From positions 5,043 through 69,042 of the forward strand of contig NZ_JBFTER010000012.1 in the NCBI RefSeq assembly GCF_047229345.1: a stretch of 64,000 nucleotides of DNA, written 5' to 3'. How positions within the stretch are numbered: the first letter of the stretch is position 1; each line of letters opens with the position of its first letter. Position numbers and translations under genes: made by a program. A model generated the notes under the pieces. It was given only the letters and a program-made list of their open reading frames with translations. It was not told the origin of the DNA and did no database searches. The DNA comes from Cellulomonas_A sp047229345. Its GTDB lineage: Bacteria; Actinomycetota; Actinomycetes; Actinomycetales; Cellulomonadaceae. Shown here piece by piece: positions 34,808 through 43,257 of the stretch.

Positions 34808-35069
34808 GACGTCCGACCGTGCGGGCCGCCCTGCTCACGCCGGCCAGGGGCGTCCTCGAGCCCGCCGCCTCGGCGGCCGGCGCCGCGACGGTCACGTCGT
34901 CGCCGGCCTCCTGCTCGAGCGGACGAGCGCCGCGAGGCCGGGAGAGGGACTGCCCTCGTCGTCGGTGACCAGCGCGCGCCCGGGCCCCACCCGCGCACCG
35001 GGCGGCCCCTCCGGGCTGCCTTTGCGGGCGTCTCGCCGGGACGCCAGGGTGGGTGCGGAGGTGGTCAGG

Positions 35070-36035
35070 ATGGACACGGCGGAGCCCGCGCCGCTCGACG
35101 GTCCCGCGTACGACGTCGTCGTGGTCGGGGGCGGCCCGGCCGGTCTGAGCGCCGCGCTCGTGCTCGCCCGCTCGCTGCGCCGCGTCGCCGTGGTCGATGC
35201 CGGGGAGCCCCGCAACGCCGCCGCGCACGGCGCCCACGGCGTCCTCGGCCACGAGGGGATCGCCCCGCTCGACCTCCTCGACGCGGGCCGGCGCGAGGTG
35301 CGCTCCTACGGCGGTGACGTCGTGACGGGTCGCGCGGTGACCGCAGGCGCCGCGGCCGAGGGCGTCGTCGTGCGCCTCGACGACGGCCGGGTGCTGCGCG
35401 GTCGGCGGCTGCTCGTGACGACCGGGCTCGCCGACGAGCTGCCCGACGTGCCGGGGCTCGCCGAGCGGTGGGGGCGCGACGTCGTGCACTGCCCGTACTG
35501 CCACGGCTTCGAGCTGCGGGGCCGGCGCCTCGCGGTGCTCGCGACCGACGCGTCGGGAGCGCGTGAGGCGCTGCTGCTCGGCCAGTGGAGCGCCGACGTG
35601 GTGCTGCTGCGCCACAGCGCCCCGGAGCCCGACGACGTCCTCGCCGAGCAGCTCGCGGCGCGCGGCGTCGAGGTCCGGGGCGGCCGCGCGACCGGGCTCG
35701 TCGTCGAGGGCGACCGGCTCACCGGCGTGCGGCTCGACGCCAGCACGCTCGTGCCGTGCGACGCTCTCGTGGTCGCCCCGCGTCTCGTGCCGCGCGACGG
35801 GCTGCTCGCGTCGCTCGGGCTCGAGGCGGGTCCCGACGGGGTCGTCGCCGTGGACGCGGACGGCCGTACGGGGGTCGCCGGCGTCTGGGCCGCGGGGAAC
35901 GTGGTCGACCCCACCGCGCAGGTGGTCGGTGCGGCGGCGGGAGGCAGCGCCGCGGGCATCGCGCTCAACGCGGACCTGGTCCTCGAGGACGTCGGCCGCG
36001 CGGTCCGGGAGAGCCGCGCAGGGGCGCGGCGCTGA
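35070..36035 (+). CDS. Thioredoxin-reductase-like FAD/NAD(P) oxidoreductase
   Basis: 321 aa. The FAD-binding start YDVVVVGGGPAGLSAALVLARS has the G-x-G-x-x-G fingerprint, the redox pair C141-P-Y-C144 sits in HCPYCHGFELRG, and the C-terminal FAD motif GVWAAGNVVDP is present. The second nucleotide motif region (LAVLATDASGAREAL) lacks the usual G-x-G-x-x-A/G pattern, so the NADPH site may be altered. It resembles the HcnB/GliT-like branch that acts on small-molecule dithiols more than housekeeping TrxB. GGAGGT lies 7 nt before ATG 35070. The 262 bp between the regulator and this gene hold no other gene that I can support. Confidence 0.82.
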   Translation: MDTAEPAPLDGPAYDVVVVGGGPAGLSAALVLARSLRRVAVVDAGEPRNAAAHGAHGVLGHEGIAPLDLLDAGRREVRSYGGDVVTGRAVTAGAAAEGVVVRLDDGRVLRGRRLLVTTGLADELPDVPGLAERWGRDVVHCPYCHGFELRGRRLAVLATDASGAREALLLGQWSADVVLLRHSAPEPDDVLAEQLAARGVEVRGGRATGLVVEGDRLTGVRLDASTLVPCDALVVAPRLVPRDGLLASLGLEAGPDGVVAVDADGRTGVAGVWAAGNVVDPTAQVVGAAAGGSAAGIALNADLVLEDVGRAVRESRAGARR

Positions 36036-36138
36036 CGCCGGGCGCGGCCGAGTCAGGGCGAGTGTGGAGGACCTGCGCCCGACCGGTGACGGACCGGTGA
36101 GGGACGAGTGGCGGGCCTCGTGTGGCACCGTCACCCGT

Positions 36139-36160
36139 TTGCCGCGAAGATGTTGCGGCA
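36139..36160. promoter_or_regulatory. Short inverted repeat upstream of the 43-aa gene
   Basis: TGCCGC (36140-36145) and GCGGCA (36155-36160) flank GAAGATGTT, 26 bp before the start codon. It could be an operator or a leader hairpin. Confidence 0.3.
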
Positions 36161-36185
36161 CATGTCATCGGCACCAGGAGCTCTC

Positions 36186-36317
36186 ATGTCTCGAACCGAC
36201 CGCCAGCAGCAGCCCGCGGCCGTGAGCACGTCGACCGGATCGAGCGCATCGCCGATCTACGACGCGCTCGTGGGCGAGCTGGGTGACCCGGCCACCGCCG
36301 GCACCTCGCGCGACTGA
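36186..36317 (+). CDS. 43-aa hydrophilic small protein
   Basis: ATG at 36186 with CAGGAG upstream. The sequence is a Gln/Ser/Thr-rich N-terminus followed by SPIYDALVGELGDP, which looks like a short conserved interaction segment. It has its own leader and a following terminator hairpin, so it appears to be an independent transcription unit. Function unknown. The start of a longer in-frame ORF 26 codons earlier would lie in the leader and lacks a binding site. Confidence 0.55.
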   Translation: MSRTDRQQQPAAVSTSTGSSASPIYDALVGELGDPATAGTSRD

Positions 36318-36332
36318 CGCACGCTCCGTCGA

Positions 36333-36356
36333 CGGACCGGGAACGGGCCCGGTCCG
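36333..36356 (+). terminator. Terminator of the 43-aa gene
   Basis: CGGACCGGG (36333-36341) and CCCGGTCCG (36348-36356) form a perfect 9-bp stem with a 6-nt loop, 15 bp after the stop. Confidence 0.65.
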
Positions 36357-36539
36357 CGGCGGACCACCCGCCCGCGGCACGCCCGGGCGCACGAGCACGG
36401 ACCGTGGGGGACCGGGGCGCACCGCCGCGCCGGGGTCCCGCACCGGATCCCCGCGTGCCCGGCACGCGCCCGGCACCCGCCCGGCACCAGGGCAGCGGAC
36501 GCAGCCGGCGGGCGACGGAATAAAGCCTGGAGCGCGAGC

Positions 36540-36807
36540 GCTGAGGGTGTCATGATCGGATCTCCCGGTCTGCGCGGCGGTGTCAGCATCCCGCCGCGAA
36601 GGATCGGCCCGGACACGGAGAACGCTCCCCTCGTGAGGGGTGGACGGACGTGGTCCGGGTGGCTCGTCACCGACGGCCCCCAAGCAGGCCCGGGGCGGTT
36701 CAGGTCGCGCGTGAAGAGGACAAGCGGGCGCGACGGACGGTGACGTACAGATGCTGACCGGCGGCGACGGCCCCGGACCCGAGGCTCAGCCCGGGTCCGG
36801 GGCCGTC
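36540..36807 (+). ncRNA. Candidate structured non-coding RNA or leader ending in a strong terminator
   Basis: The 579 bp between the 43-aa gene and alanine dehydrogenase hold no credible ORF but many exact complementary segments. Hairpin 36573-36580/36591-36598 (8 bp) has a 10-nt loop. CCCGGAC 36608-36614 pairs with GTCCGGG 36653-36659 and encloses CCCCT/AGGGG (36627-36640). CGTCACCG 36665-36672 pairs with CGGTGACG 36738-36745 and encloses GTCGCGC/GCGCGAC (36704-36734). The loop of the first hairpin (GTCAGCAT 36582-36589) is complementary to ATGCTGAC 36751-36758, a possible pseudoknot. A 16-bp perfect hairpin at 36766-36807 follows. Either a free small RNA or a leader of ald; it matches no RNA class that I recognise. 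Strand is inferred from the direction of ald. Confidence 0.4.
36766..36807 (+). terminator. Very strong 16-bp hairpin upstream of alanine dehydrogenase
   Basis: GACGGCCCCGGACCCG (36766-36781) is fully complementary to CGGGTCCGGGGCCGTC (36792-36807), loop 10 nt. It lies 89 bp before the ald ATG, so it would end an upstream RNA or attenuate ald. No T tract follows. Confidence 0.65.
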
Positions 36808-36896
36808 TGCGCGCGACCCGCGCGCGCACCGGCCCGGTCCCGTAACGTCCGGAGCACCGAACCCCGCACGTCGAGCGCACCCACGAGGAGCCGTCG

Positions 36897-38015
36897 ATGA
36901 GAATTGGTGTCCCCACCGAGGTCAAGAACCACGAGTACCGGGTGGCGGTGACGCCCGCGGGCGTCGACCAGCTCGTCCGGGCCGGGCACGAGGTCGTCGT
37001 GCAGGCGGGTGCCGGGACCGGCTCCGCGATCGACGACGACGAGTTCCGCGCCGCCGGTGCGCGGACCGGCGCGAGCGCCGAGGAGGTCTGGGGTAGCGCG
37101 GACCTCGTGTGCAAGGTCAAGGAGCCCGTCGCCTCCGAGTACCCGCTCCTGCGCGCCGGGCTCGTGCTGTTCACGTACCTGCACCTGGCCGCGGACCGGC
37201 CCGCGACCGACGCCCTCCTCGCCGCCGGGACGACCTCGATCGCGTACGAGACGGTCCAGCTCGCCGACGGCACGCTCCCGCTGCTGGCGCCGATGAGCGA
37301 GGTCGCCGGCCGGCTCGCCACGCAGGTGGGCGCCTACCACCTGATGAAGAACGAGGGCGGCTCGGGCACGCTGCTCGGCGGCGTCCCCGGGGTCGCGCCC
37401 GCGAGCGTCGTCGTGATCGGGGGCGGGGTCGCCGGCCGGCACGCCGCCGAGATCGCGCTCGGCATGCACGCCGAGGTGACGGTCCTCGACGTCTCCCTGC
37501 CGCGCCTGCGCGAGCTCGACGCCGAGTTCGGCGGGCGCGTCCGGACGCTGGCCTCGAGCACCTACGCGATCGCGCGCGAGGTGGCCCGCGCGGACCTCGT
37601 CGTCGGTGCCGTGCTCGTACCGGGGGCGCGCGCACCGAAGCTCGTGACCGACGAGATGGTCGCGACGATGCGCCCGGGGTCGGTGCTCGTGGACATCGCG
37701 GTTGACCAGGGCGGATGCTTCGAGTCGACACGCCCGACGACGCACGCCGACCCGACGTTCCCCGTGCACCGCAGCGTCTTCTACTGCGTCGCGAACATGC
37801 CCGGCGCCGTCCCGGTGACGTCGACGCGCGCCCTGACGAACGCGACGCTGCCCTACCTCACGGCGCTCGCGGACCGTGGCTGGCGCGACGCCCTCGCGGC
37901 CGACCCCGCGCTCGCCCGAGGCCTGACGACGCACGCCGGGACGCTGCACAACGCGGCGGTCGGCGCGGCGCACGGGTACCCGGTGCAGCCGGTCGAGGCG
38001 GCCCCGGCGGGCTGA
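36897..38015 (+). CDS. ald: Alanine dehydrogenase
   Basis: 372 aa, normal length. Catalyses NAD-dependent oxidative deamination of L-alanine to pyruvate and ammonia, or the reverse. The start MRIGVPTEVKNHEYRVAVTP is the family signature; substrate-binding K75 is in CKVKEP, catalytic H96 in TYLHLAAD, and the NAD site VVVIGGGVAGRHAAEIALGM follows at about 170. D270 lies in the VDIAVDQGG block. GAGGAG is 7 nt before the ATG. No AldR-type regulator is next to it; the structured element upstream is the only visible candidate for local control. Confidence 0.96.
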   Translation: MRIGVPTEVKNHEYRVAVTPAGVDQLVRAGHEVVVQAGAGTGSAIDDDEFRAAGARTGASAEEVWGSADLVCKVKEPVASEYPLLRAGLVLFTYLHLAADRPATDALLAAGTTSIAYETVQLADGTLPLLAPMSEVAGRLATQVGAYHLMKNEGGSGTLLGGVPGVAPASVVVIGGGVAGRHAAEIALGMHAEVTVLDVSLPRLRELDAEFGGRVRTLASSTYAIAREVARADLVVGAVLVPGARAPKLVTDEMVATMRPGSVLVDIAVDQGGCFESTRPTTHADPTFPVHRSVFYCVANMPGAVPVTSTRALTNATLPYLTALADRGWRDALAADPALARGLTTHAGTLHNAAVGAAHGYPVQPVEAAPAG

Positions 38016-38119
38016 CCCGGCCCGCCGGACGCCCGGCCGTCGTCCCGGCCTGCGGACCGGGCAGGACAGCGCCACGCCCGCCGTAGCCCCGCGTGGGTCC
38101 CGGGGTGCACGCTGACCGG

Positions 38120-38683
38120 ATGACGCTGACCCGGTACCTCGTCGCCGCGAGCATCGACGGCTACATCGCCGACCCCGAGGGGTCGCTCGACTGGCTGTTC
38201 CAGTTCAACGACACCGAGGGGCTCATGGCCCACGTCGACGCGTTCGTCGCGGGCACCGGCGCCGTCGCGATGGGCGCCGCGACGTACGAGTTCATGCTCG
38301 ACCAGGGCGGGCCGTGGCCGTACCCGGACCAGCGCACCTGGGTCTTCACGCACCGCGACCTGCCCGTGACGCCCGGCACCGGCGTCGAGCTGACGCGCGA
38401 CCCCGTCGAGGACGTCCACGCGCGCATGGTCGAGGCGGCCGGGGGCCGCCACGTGTGGCTCGTCGGGGGTGGGGACCTCGTGGGGCAGTTCGCCGCGCAC
38501 GGGCTGCTGGACGAGATCTGGCTCGGCGTCGCCCCGGTCGTGCTCGGCGGCGGGACGCCGGTGCTGCCGCGACGGCTCACGGGCCGGCTCGAGGTGATGG
38601 GCGTCACGCAGTTCCCCGACGGCTTCCTCGAGCTGCGCTACCGCGTGCCGTCCGGACGCGCCGGAGGCCCGGGCACGCAATGA
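38120..38683 (+). CDS. Dihydrofolate-reductase-fold (RibD C-terminal-like) protein
   Basis: 187 aa. Begins RYLVAASIDGYIADPEGSLDWLF, the usual start of the RibD_C/YyaP family, and has VWLVGGGDLVGQFAAHGLLDEIWLGVAPVVLGGG, the NADPH-binding and strand pattern of the fold. These stand-alone proteins are NADPH reductases of unknown substrate and are not trimethoprim-target DHFR. The start is put at 38120, with CACGCT ending 6 nt upstream. It is followed by the acetyltransferase gene after 37 bp. Confidence 0.85.
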   Translation: MTLTRYLVAASIDGYIADPEGSLDWLFQFNDTEGLMAHVDAFVAGTGAVAMGAATYEFMLDQGGPWPYPDQRTWVFTHRDLPVTPGTGVELTRDPVEDVHARMVEAAGGRHVWLVGGGDLVGQFAAHGLLDEIWLGVAPVVLGGGTPVLPRRLTGRLEVMGVTQFPDGFLELRYRVPSGRAGGPGTQ

Positions 38684-38720
38684 CCGTGCACGGCGCGCCG
38701 CGCGCGTGCCAGGGTGCCGC

Positions 38721-39266
38721 ATGGACCGAGTCGAGCTGACCGACGACGTGGTGGTGCTGCGCGCACCGGGGGCCGCGGACGTCGACCGCATCACCGAGCT
38801 GTGCCAGGACCCGGACGTGCAGGAGTGGACGGTCGTCCCGTCGCCCTACACGCGCGCGGACGCCGAGGGCTTCGTCGAGCACGTGGTCGAGGCCGGGTGG
38901 GCCGCGGGCTCCGAGCTGACCTGGGCGGTCCGGGACGCGGGGACGGACCGCCTCGACGGGATGATCGGCCTGTCCCTCGCCCCGGCCGGCTCGGCCGAGC
39001 TCGGCTACTGGCTCGGCCCGGACGCGCGCGGCCGCGGCGTGATGTCGCGCGCGGTGCGGCTCGTCGTCGACCACGCGCTGCGGCCGGACGGCCTGGGGCT
39101 GGAGCGGCTCACCTGGAGCGCGGTCGTCGGGAACACGGCGTCGCTGCGGTTGGCCGAGCGTGCGGGCTTCCGGGTCGAGGGCACGGTCCGCGGCTTCGTG
39201 CTTCAGCGGGGCAGCCGTCGGGACGGGTGGGTCGCGACTCTGCTCGCGGGCGACCCGCGGCCGTGA
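38721..39266 (+). CDS. RimJ/RimL-type GNAT acetyltransferase
   Basis: 181 aa. The acetyl-CoA site is seen in LGYWLGPDARGRGVMSRAVRLVVDHAL (R/Q-x-x-G-x-G/A pattern as ARGRGV), and the later LTWSAVVGNTASLRLAERAGFRVEG is the RimJ/RimL signature. The family acetylates N-termini of ribosomal proteins or small molecules; the target is unknown. ATG 38721 is chosen as the first start in front of the fold. Confidence 0.87.
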   Translation: MDRVELTDDVVVLRAPGAADVDRITELCQDPDVQEWTVVPSPYTRADAEGFVEHVVEAGWAAGSELTWAVRDAGTDRLDGMIGLSLAPAGSAELGYWLGPDARGRGVMSRAVRLVVDHALRPDGLGLERLTWSAVVGNTASLRLAERAGFRVEGTVRGFVLQRGSRRDGWVATLLAGDPRP

Positions 39267-39318
39267 CCGGGTCCGGCGCGGCCGTCCCGCGTCGCACCCG
39301 TCGGTCATGATGGACGGC

Positions 39319-41418
39319 ATGACGGACACCACCCTCGACCCGACCAACCCCTTCGCGTCGGCGTCGACCCTCCCGTACGGGCTGCCCGACTTCCGCGCGA
39401 TCCGCGAGGAGCACCTTCTGCCGGCGATGCTGGCCGGCATGGCCGAGCACCGGGCCGAGGTCGAGCGCATCGCGACCGACCCTGCGGCCCCGACGGTCGA
39501 GAACACGCTCGAGGCGCTCGAGCGCGCGGGCCGCCTGCTGCACGTGTCCGCGACGGTGTTCTTCAACCAGTCGAGCTCCGACTCGACGCCCGGCCTGGAG
39601 GTGATCGAGGAGCAGGTCGCCCCGCTCCTCGCCCAGCACCACGACGCCATCTACCTCGACCGGCGCCTGTACGCGCGGGTGCGCGCCCTCCAGGAGCAGG
39701 TCGAGGCGGGCGGGCTCACGCTCGACCCCGACACCGCCTGGCTCCTGCACCGCACGGCGGTCGCGTTCGTGCGCTCGGGCATCGAGCTCGACGACGCCGC
39801 GCAGGAGCGCCTGCGCGCGCTCAACGGCGAGATCACCTCGCTCGAGACGGCGTTCGGCCGGATCCTGCTCGCGGGCACGAACGCGGCGGCGGTGCTGGTG
39901 ACCGACGAGGCCGAGCTCGACGGGCTGCCCGAGGACGCGCGCGCCGCCGCGGCCCAGGCGGCACGCGGCCGCGGTCACGACGCCGGCTGGCTCCTCGAGC
40001 TCCAGCTGCCGACGCAGCAGGCGCCGCTCGCGATGATCCGCGACCGCGGGCTGCGCGAGCGCCTGCACCGCGCGTCGGTCGGCCGCGGCGCGACGGGCGA
40101 CGAGCACGACACGCGCACGACGCTGCTCGCCCTCGCGCGGCTGCGTGCCGAGCGCGCCCGGCTCCTCGGGTACGCGCACCACGCGGCGTACGTCGCGCAG
40201 GACGCGACCGCGAAGACGGCCGAGGCCGTCGAGGCGATGCTCGCCCGCCTGGCGCCGGCCGCGGTCGCGAACGCCCGCGCCGAGGCCGCCGACCTGCAGG
40301 CCGCGCTCGAGCGGGACGTCCCCGGCGCGACCCTCGAGGCGTGGGACTGGGCGTACTACGCCGAGCAGGTCCGCAAGGAGCGGCGCGCGCTCGACGACGC
40401 CCTGCTGCGCCCGTACCTCGAGCTCGAGCGCGTGCTGCACGACGGCGTCTTCCGTGCCGCCAGGAAGCTCTACGGCCTCACGTTCACCGAGCGCACCGAC
40501 CTCGTCGGCTACCACCCGGACGTGCGCGTGTTCGAGGTGCTCGAGGCGGACGGGACGGGGCTCGGGCTGTTCCTGGGCGACTTCTGGACGCGCGAGTCCA
40601 AGCGCGGCGGCGCGTGGATGAACAACCTCGTCGACCAGTCCACGCTGCTCGGCGAGCAGCCCGTCGTCGTCAACAACCTGAACATCCCGAAGCCCCCCGC
40701 GGGCCAGCCGACGCTGCTGACGTCCGACGAGGTCGTGACGCTGTTCCACGAGTTCGGGCACGCGCTGCACGGGCTGTTCTCGGCGGTGCGCTGGCCGTCG
40801 CAGTCGGGCACCGCGGTGCCGCGCGACTTCGTGGAGTACCCGTCGCAGGTCAACGAGATGTGGATCTTCGACCCGGCGGTCCTGCGGGGCTACGCGGTGC
40901 ACCACGTGACCGGCGAGCCGATGCCGCAGGAGTGGGTCGACACCCTGCTCGCCTCGCAGCAGGACGGCGAGGGCTTCGCGACGACGGAGTACCTCGCGGC
41001 CGCGCTGCTCGACCAGGCGTGGTACCGCCTCGCGCCCGACGAGGTCCCGACCGACGTCGAGGACGTCGTGCCGTTCGAGGAGGCCGCGCTCGAGCGGGCC
41101 GGCGTGGCGTTCGCGCCGGTGCCGCCGCGCTACCGCACGACGTACTTCAACCACGTGTTCGGCGGCGGCTACTCGGCCGGGTACTACGCCTACATCTGGT
41201 CGGAGGTGCTCGACGCGGACACCGTCGAGTGGTTCCGGGAGAACGGCGGGCTCTCGCGCGCGAACGGTGACCGGTTCCGCGCGGCGCTGCTCTCGCGCGG
41301 CGGCTCGTGCGACCCGCTCGACGCGTTCCGGGACCTGCGCGGGCGTGACCCGCAGATCGAGCCGCTGCTCGCCCGGCGCGGCCTGCTGGACGCCGTCCCG
41401 CCCGGCGCCGGCGCCTGA
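39319..41418 (+). CDS. M3-family metallopeptidase (Dcp/oligopeptidase-like)
   Basis: 699 aa. Zinc peptidase of the thimet/oligopeptidase family acting in the cytoplasm on short peptides. H477-E-F-G-H481 in VVTLFHEFGHALHGLF is the zinc motif, and the third ligand Glu is expected in the conserved YPSQVNEMWIFD block about 26 residues on. Length and the N-terminal NPFASASTLPYGLPDFRAI pattern fit bacterial dipeptidyl carboxypeptidases. Start at 39319 with CATGAT 7 nt before; two in-frame ATGs 3-4 codons earlier are alternatives. A 14-bp terminator hairpin follows. Confidence 0.93.
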   Translation: MTDTTLDPTNPFASASTLPYGLPDFRAIREEHLLPAMLAGMAEHRAEVERIATDPAAPTVENTLEALERAGRLLHVSATVFFNQSSSDSTPGLEVIEEQVAPLLAQHHDAIYLDRRLYARVRALQEQVEAGGLTLDPDTAWLLHRTAVAFVRSGIELDDAAQERLRALNGEITSLETAFGRILLAGTNAAAVLVTDEAELDGLPEDARAAAAQAARGRGHDAGWLLELQLPTQQAPLAMIRDRGLRERLHRASVGRGATGDEHDTRTTLLALARLRAERARLLGYAHHAAYVAQDATAKTAEAVEAMLARLAPAAVANARAEAADLQAALERDVPGATLEAWDWAYYAEQVRKERRALDDALLRPYLELERVLHDGVFRAARKLYGLTFTERTDLVGYHPDVRVFEVLEADGTGLGLFLGDFWTRESKRGGAWMNNLVDQSTLLGEQPVVVNNLNIPKPPAGQPTLLTSDEVVTLFHEFGHALHGLFSAVRWPSQSGTAVPRDFVEYPSQVNEMWIFDPAVLRGYAVHHVTGEPMPQEWVDTLLASQQDGEGFATTEYLAAALLDQAWYRLAPDEVPTDVEDVVPFEEAALERAGVAFAPVPPRYRTTYFNHVFGGGYSAGYYAYIWSEVLDADTVEWFRENGGLSRANGDRFRAALLSRGGSCDPLDAFRDLRGRDPQIEPLLARRGLLDAVPPGAGA

Positions 41419-41431
41419 TCGTCCGGCGCGT

Positions 41432-41471
41432 CGCGCGGGCCGGCGGGGTGACGTCCTCGCCGGCCCGCGCG
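41432..41471 (+). terminator. Terminator of the M3 peptidase gene
   Basis: CGCGCGGGCCGGCG (41432-41445) pairs exactly with CGCCGGCCCGCGCG (41458-41471), a 14-bp stem with a 12-nt loop, just after the stop codon. Confidence 0.7.
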
Positions 41472-41496
41472 GCCGCTGACTCCGACGCCGCGCGGG

Positions 41497-41502
41497 TACC
41501 GT
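41497..41502 (+). promoter_or_regulatory. Probable leaderless -10 element for the M20 peptidase gene
   Basis: TACCGT, then 7 nt (GGTGCCC), then the ATG at 41510. No ribosome binding site. Confidence 0.5.
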
Positions 41503-41509
41503 GGTGCCC

Positions 41510-42910
41510 ATGTCCACGGTTGCCTCCGCCGCGTCGTCCGAGCCCTCCGACCGCCTCGTGGCGGGGGTGGCGCCGGGCAGCGGCGAGCACACGGGCGGCG
41601 GGCACCCGACCGCGGAGGACGAGGTCGTCCGGATCTGCCAGGAGCTGATCAGGTTCGACACGTCGAACTACGGCGACGGCTCGGGCCCGGGGGAGCGCGC
41701 CGCCGCCGAGCACGTCATGGCGCTGCTGACCGAGGTGGGCCTCGCGCCCGAGTACTACGAGTCGGCCCCGGGGCGCGCCAACGTCGTCGTGCGCCTCGAG
41801 GGCGAGGACCGCACGCGGCCCGCGCTCGTCCTGCACGGGCACCTCGACGTGGTCCCGGCGCAGGCGAAGGACTGGAAGATCGACCCCTTCGCGGGCGAGG
41901 TCCACGACGGCCTCGTGTGGGGGCGCGGCGCGGTCGACATGAAGGACATGGACGCGATGATCCTCGCGGTCGTGCGCCAGATGGCTCGCGAGGGTCGGCG
42001 CCCGGCACGTGACGTCGTCGTCGCGTTCTTCGCCGACGAGGAGGCCGGCGGCGTCTGGGGGGCGCGCTGGTCCGTCGACAACCGACCCGAGCTGTTCGAG
42101 GGCGCGACCGACGCGATCAGCGAGGTCGGGGGCTTCTCGGTCGACGTCGACGGGCGCCGCGCGTACCTGCTGCAGACCGCCGAGAAGGGGATCGGGTGGC
42201 TGCGGCTCGTCGCGGACGGTCGCGCGGGGCACGGCAGCCAGGTCACCCCGGACAACGCCGTCACGCACCTCGCCGGCGCGATCGCGCGCATCGGGGCCCA
42301 CCCGTGGCCGCTCGCGCTCACGCCGACGGTCCGCGCGCTGCTCGAGGGCGTCTCCGACCTGACGGGCCTGCCGTTCGACCCCGAGGACGAGGGCACGGTC
42401 GACCGGCTGATCCGCGCGCTCGGCCCCGCGTCGCGCTTCGTCGGCGCGACCGTCCGCAACACGACCAACCCGACGCAGCTCATCGCCGGCTACAAGGCGA
42501 ACGTGGTGCCCGGGCGGGCGGAGGGCGTCGTCGACGGCCGCTTCGTGCCCGGCACCGAGGAGGACTTCCTCGCCACGATCCGTGGGCTGGCCGGTCCGCA
42601 CGTGCGCGTCGAGCACATCCACCGCGACATCGCGCTCGAGGTGCCGTTCGAGGGCGACCTCGTCGACGCGATGGTGGGTGCGCTGCTCGCGGAGGACCCG
42701 GGCGCGCGCGTGCTGCCCTACACGCTCTCGGGCGGCACCGACAACAAGTCGCTCGCCCGGCTCGGCATCACCGGCTACGGCTTCGCGCCGCTCCGCCTGC
42801 CCGCCGACCTCGACTTCGCGGGCATGTTCCACGGCGTCGACGAGCGCGTCACGACGGACGCGCTGCGGTTCGGCGTCCGGGTGCTCGACCGCCTGCTGCG
42901 CACCGTGTGA
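41510..42910 (+). CDS. M20-family metallopeptidase
   Basis: 466 aa. Two-zinc amidohydrolase of the ArgE/DapE/CPG2 group. The metal site reads LVLHGHLDVVPA, GRGAVDMKDMDAM, FFADEEAGG and the final His in GMFHGVDERV. A lid/dimerisation domain lies between about 215 and 330 (HGSQVTPDNAVTHLAGAIARI). Such enzymes cleave dipeptides or acyl amino acids; the substrate is unclear. The N-terminal 40 residues are a loose extension. It is in the same direction as the M3 peptidase but behind its terminator. Confidence 0.92.
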   Translation: MSTVASAASSEPSDRLVAGVAPGSGEHTGGGHPTAEDEVVRICQELIRFDTSNYGDGSGPGERAAAEHVMALLTEVGLAPEYYESAPGRANVVVRLEGEDRTRPALVLHGHLDVVPAQAKDWKIDPFAGEVHDGLVWGRGAVDMKDMDAMILAVVRQMAREGRRPARDVVVAFFADEEAGGVWGARWSVDNRPELFEGATDAISEVGGFSVDVDGRRAYLLQTAEKGIGWLRLVADGRAGHGSQVTPDNAVTHLAGAIARIGAHPWPLALTPTVRALLEGVSDLTGLPFDPEDEGTVDRLIRALGPASRFVGATVRNTTNPTQLIAGYKANVVPGRAEGVVDGRFVPGTEEDFLATIRGLAGPHVRVEHIHRDIALEVPFEGDLVDAMVGALLAEDPGARVLPYTLSGGTDNKSLARLGITGYGFAPLRLPADLDFAGMFHGVDERVTTDALRFGVRVLDRLLRTV

Positions 42911-42914
42911 CGGC

Positions 42915-43163
42915 TCACTCCAGCGTGTAGTCCAGGGTGCTGCGCACGCGGATGATCTTGCGTCGCAGCCACACCTTGCGTTCGCCCCCGGCGAACAGCA
43001 GCGTGCGGGCCAGCTCCCAGCGCCCGTACTCGGCCTCGTCCGTGAGCAGGCGCCGGGCGTCGCCGCGGCTCGTCGTCCGCGGGATCGTCAGCACCCGGTA
43101 CTCGTACTGACCGCCCTGCGCGACCCAGTCGCCGCGCACGGACCGTCCTGTCGTCCCTGCCAT
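42915..43163 (-). CDS. DUF5703-family small protein
   Basis: 82 aa. The core YEYRVLTIPRTTSRGDARRLLTDEAEYGRWELARTLLFAGGERKVWLRRKIIR is the recognisable DUF5703 block, found across actinobacteria, function unknown. The basic C-terminal part suggests nucleic-acid or membrane-surface binding but this is a guess. ATG 43163 is used; a longer frame to 43235 is less likely because it enters the promoter of the divergent acidic-protein gene. Confidence 0.85.
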   Translation of the reverse strand: MAGTTGRSVRGDWVAQGGQYEYRVLTIPRTTSRGDARRLLTDEAEYGRWELARTLLFAGGERKVWLRRKIIRVRSTLDYTLE

Positions 43164-43245
43164 CGTCACCGCCGTTCTCGCGAGAGACCGGTCCAACGCC
43201 CGGGGCGCCCGGACCATTCCCGTGCCATTGTGCACGGCGCGGCGC

Positions 43246-43251
43246 TACCGT
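43246..43251 (+). promoter_or_regulatory. Probable leaderless -10 element for the acidic repeat protein gene
   Basis: TACCGT, then 6 nt (CATGGC), then ATG at 43258. Confidence 0.5.
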
Positions 43252-43257
43252 CATGGC

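Noticed and set aside
36712..36734. Similarity to the guanidine-III riboswitch segment AGGACAAG.
   Set aside because: Only the short loop sequence matches; the CCGG pairing partner needed for the pseudoknot is missing and no guanidine-related gene follows.
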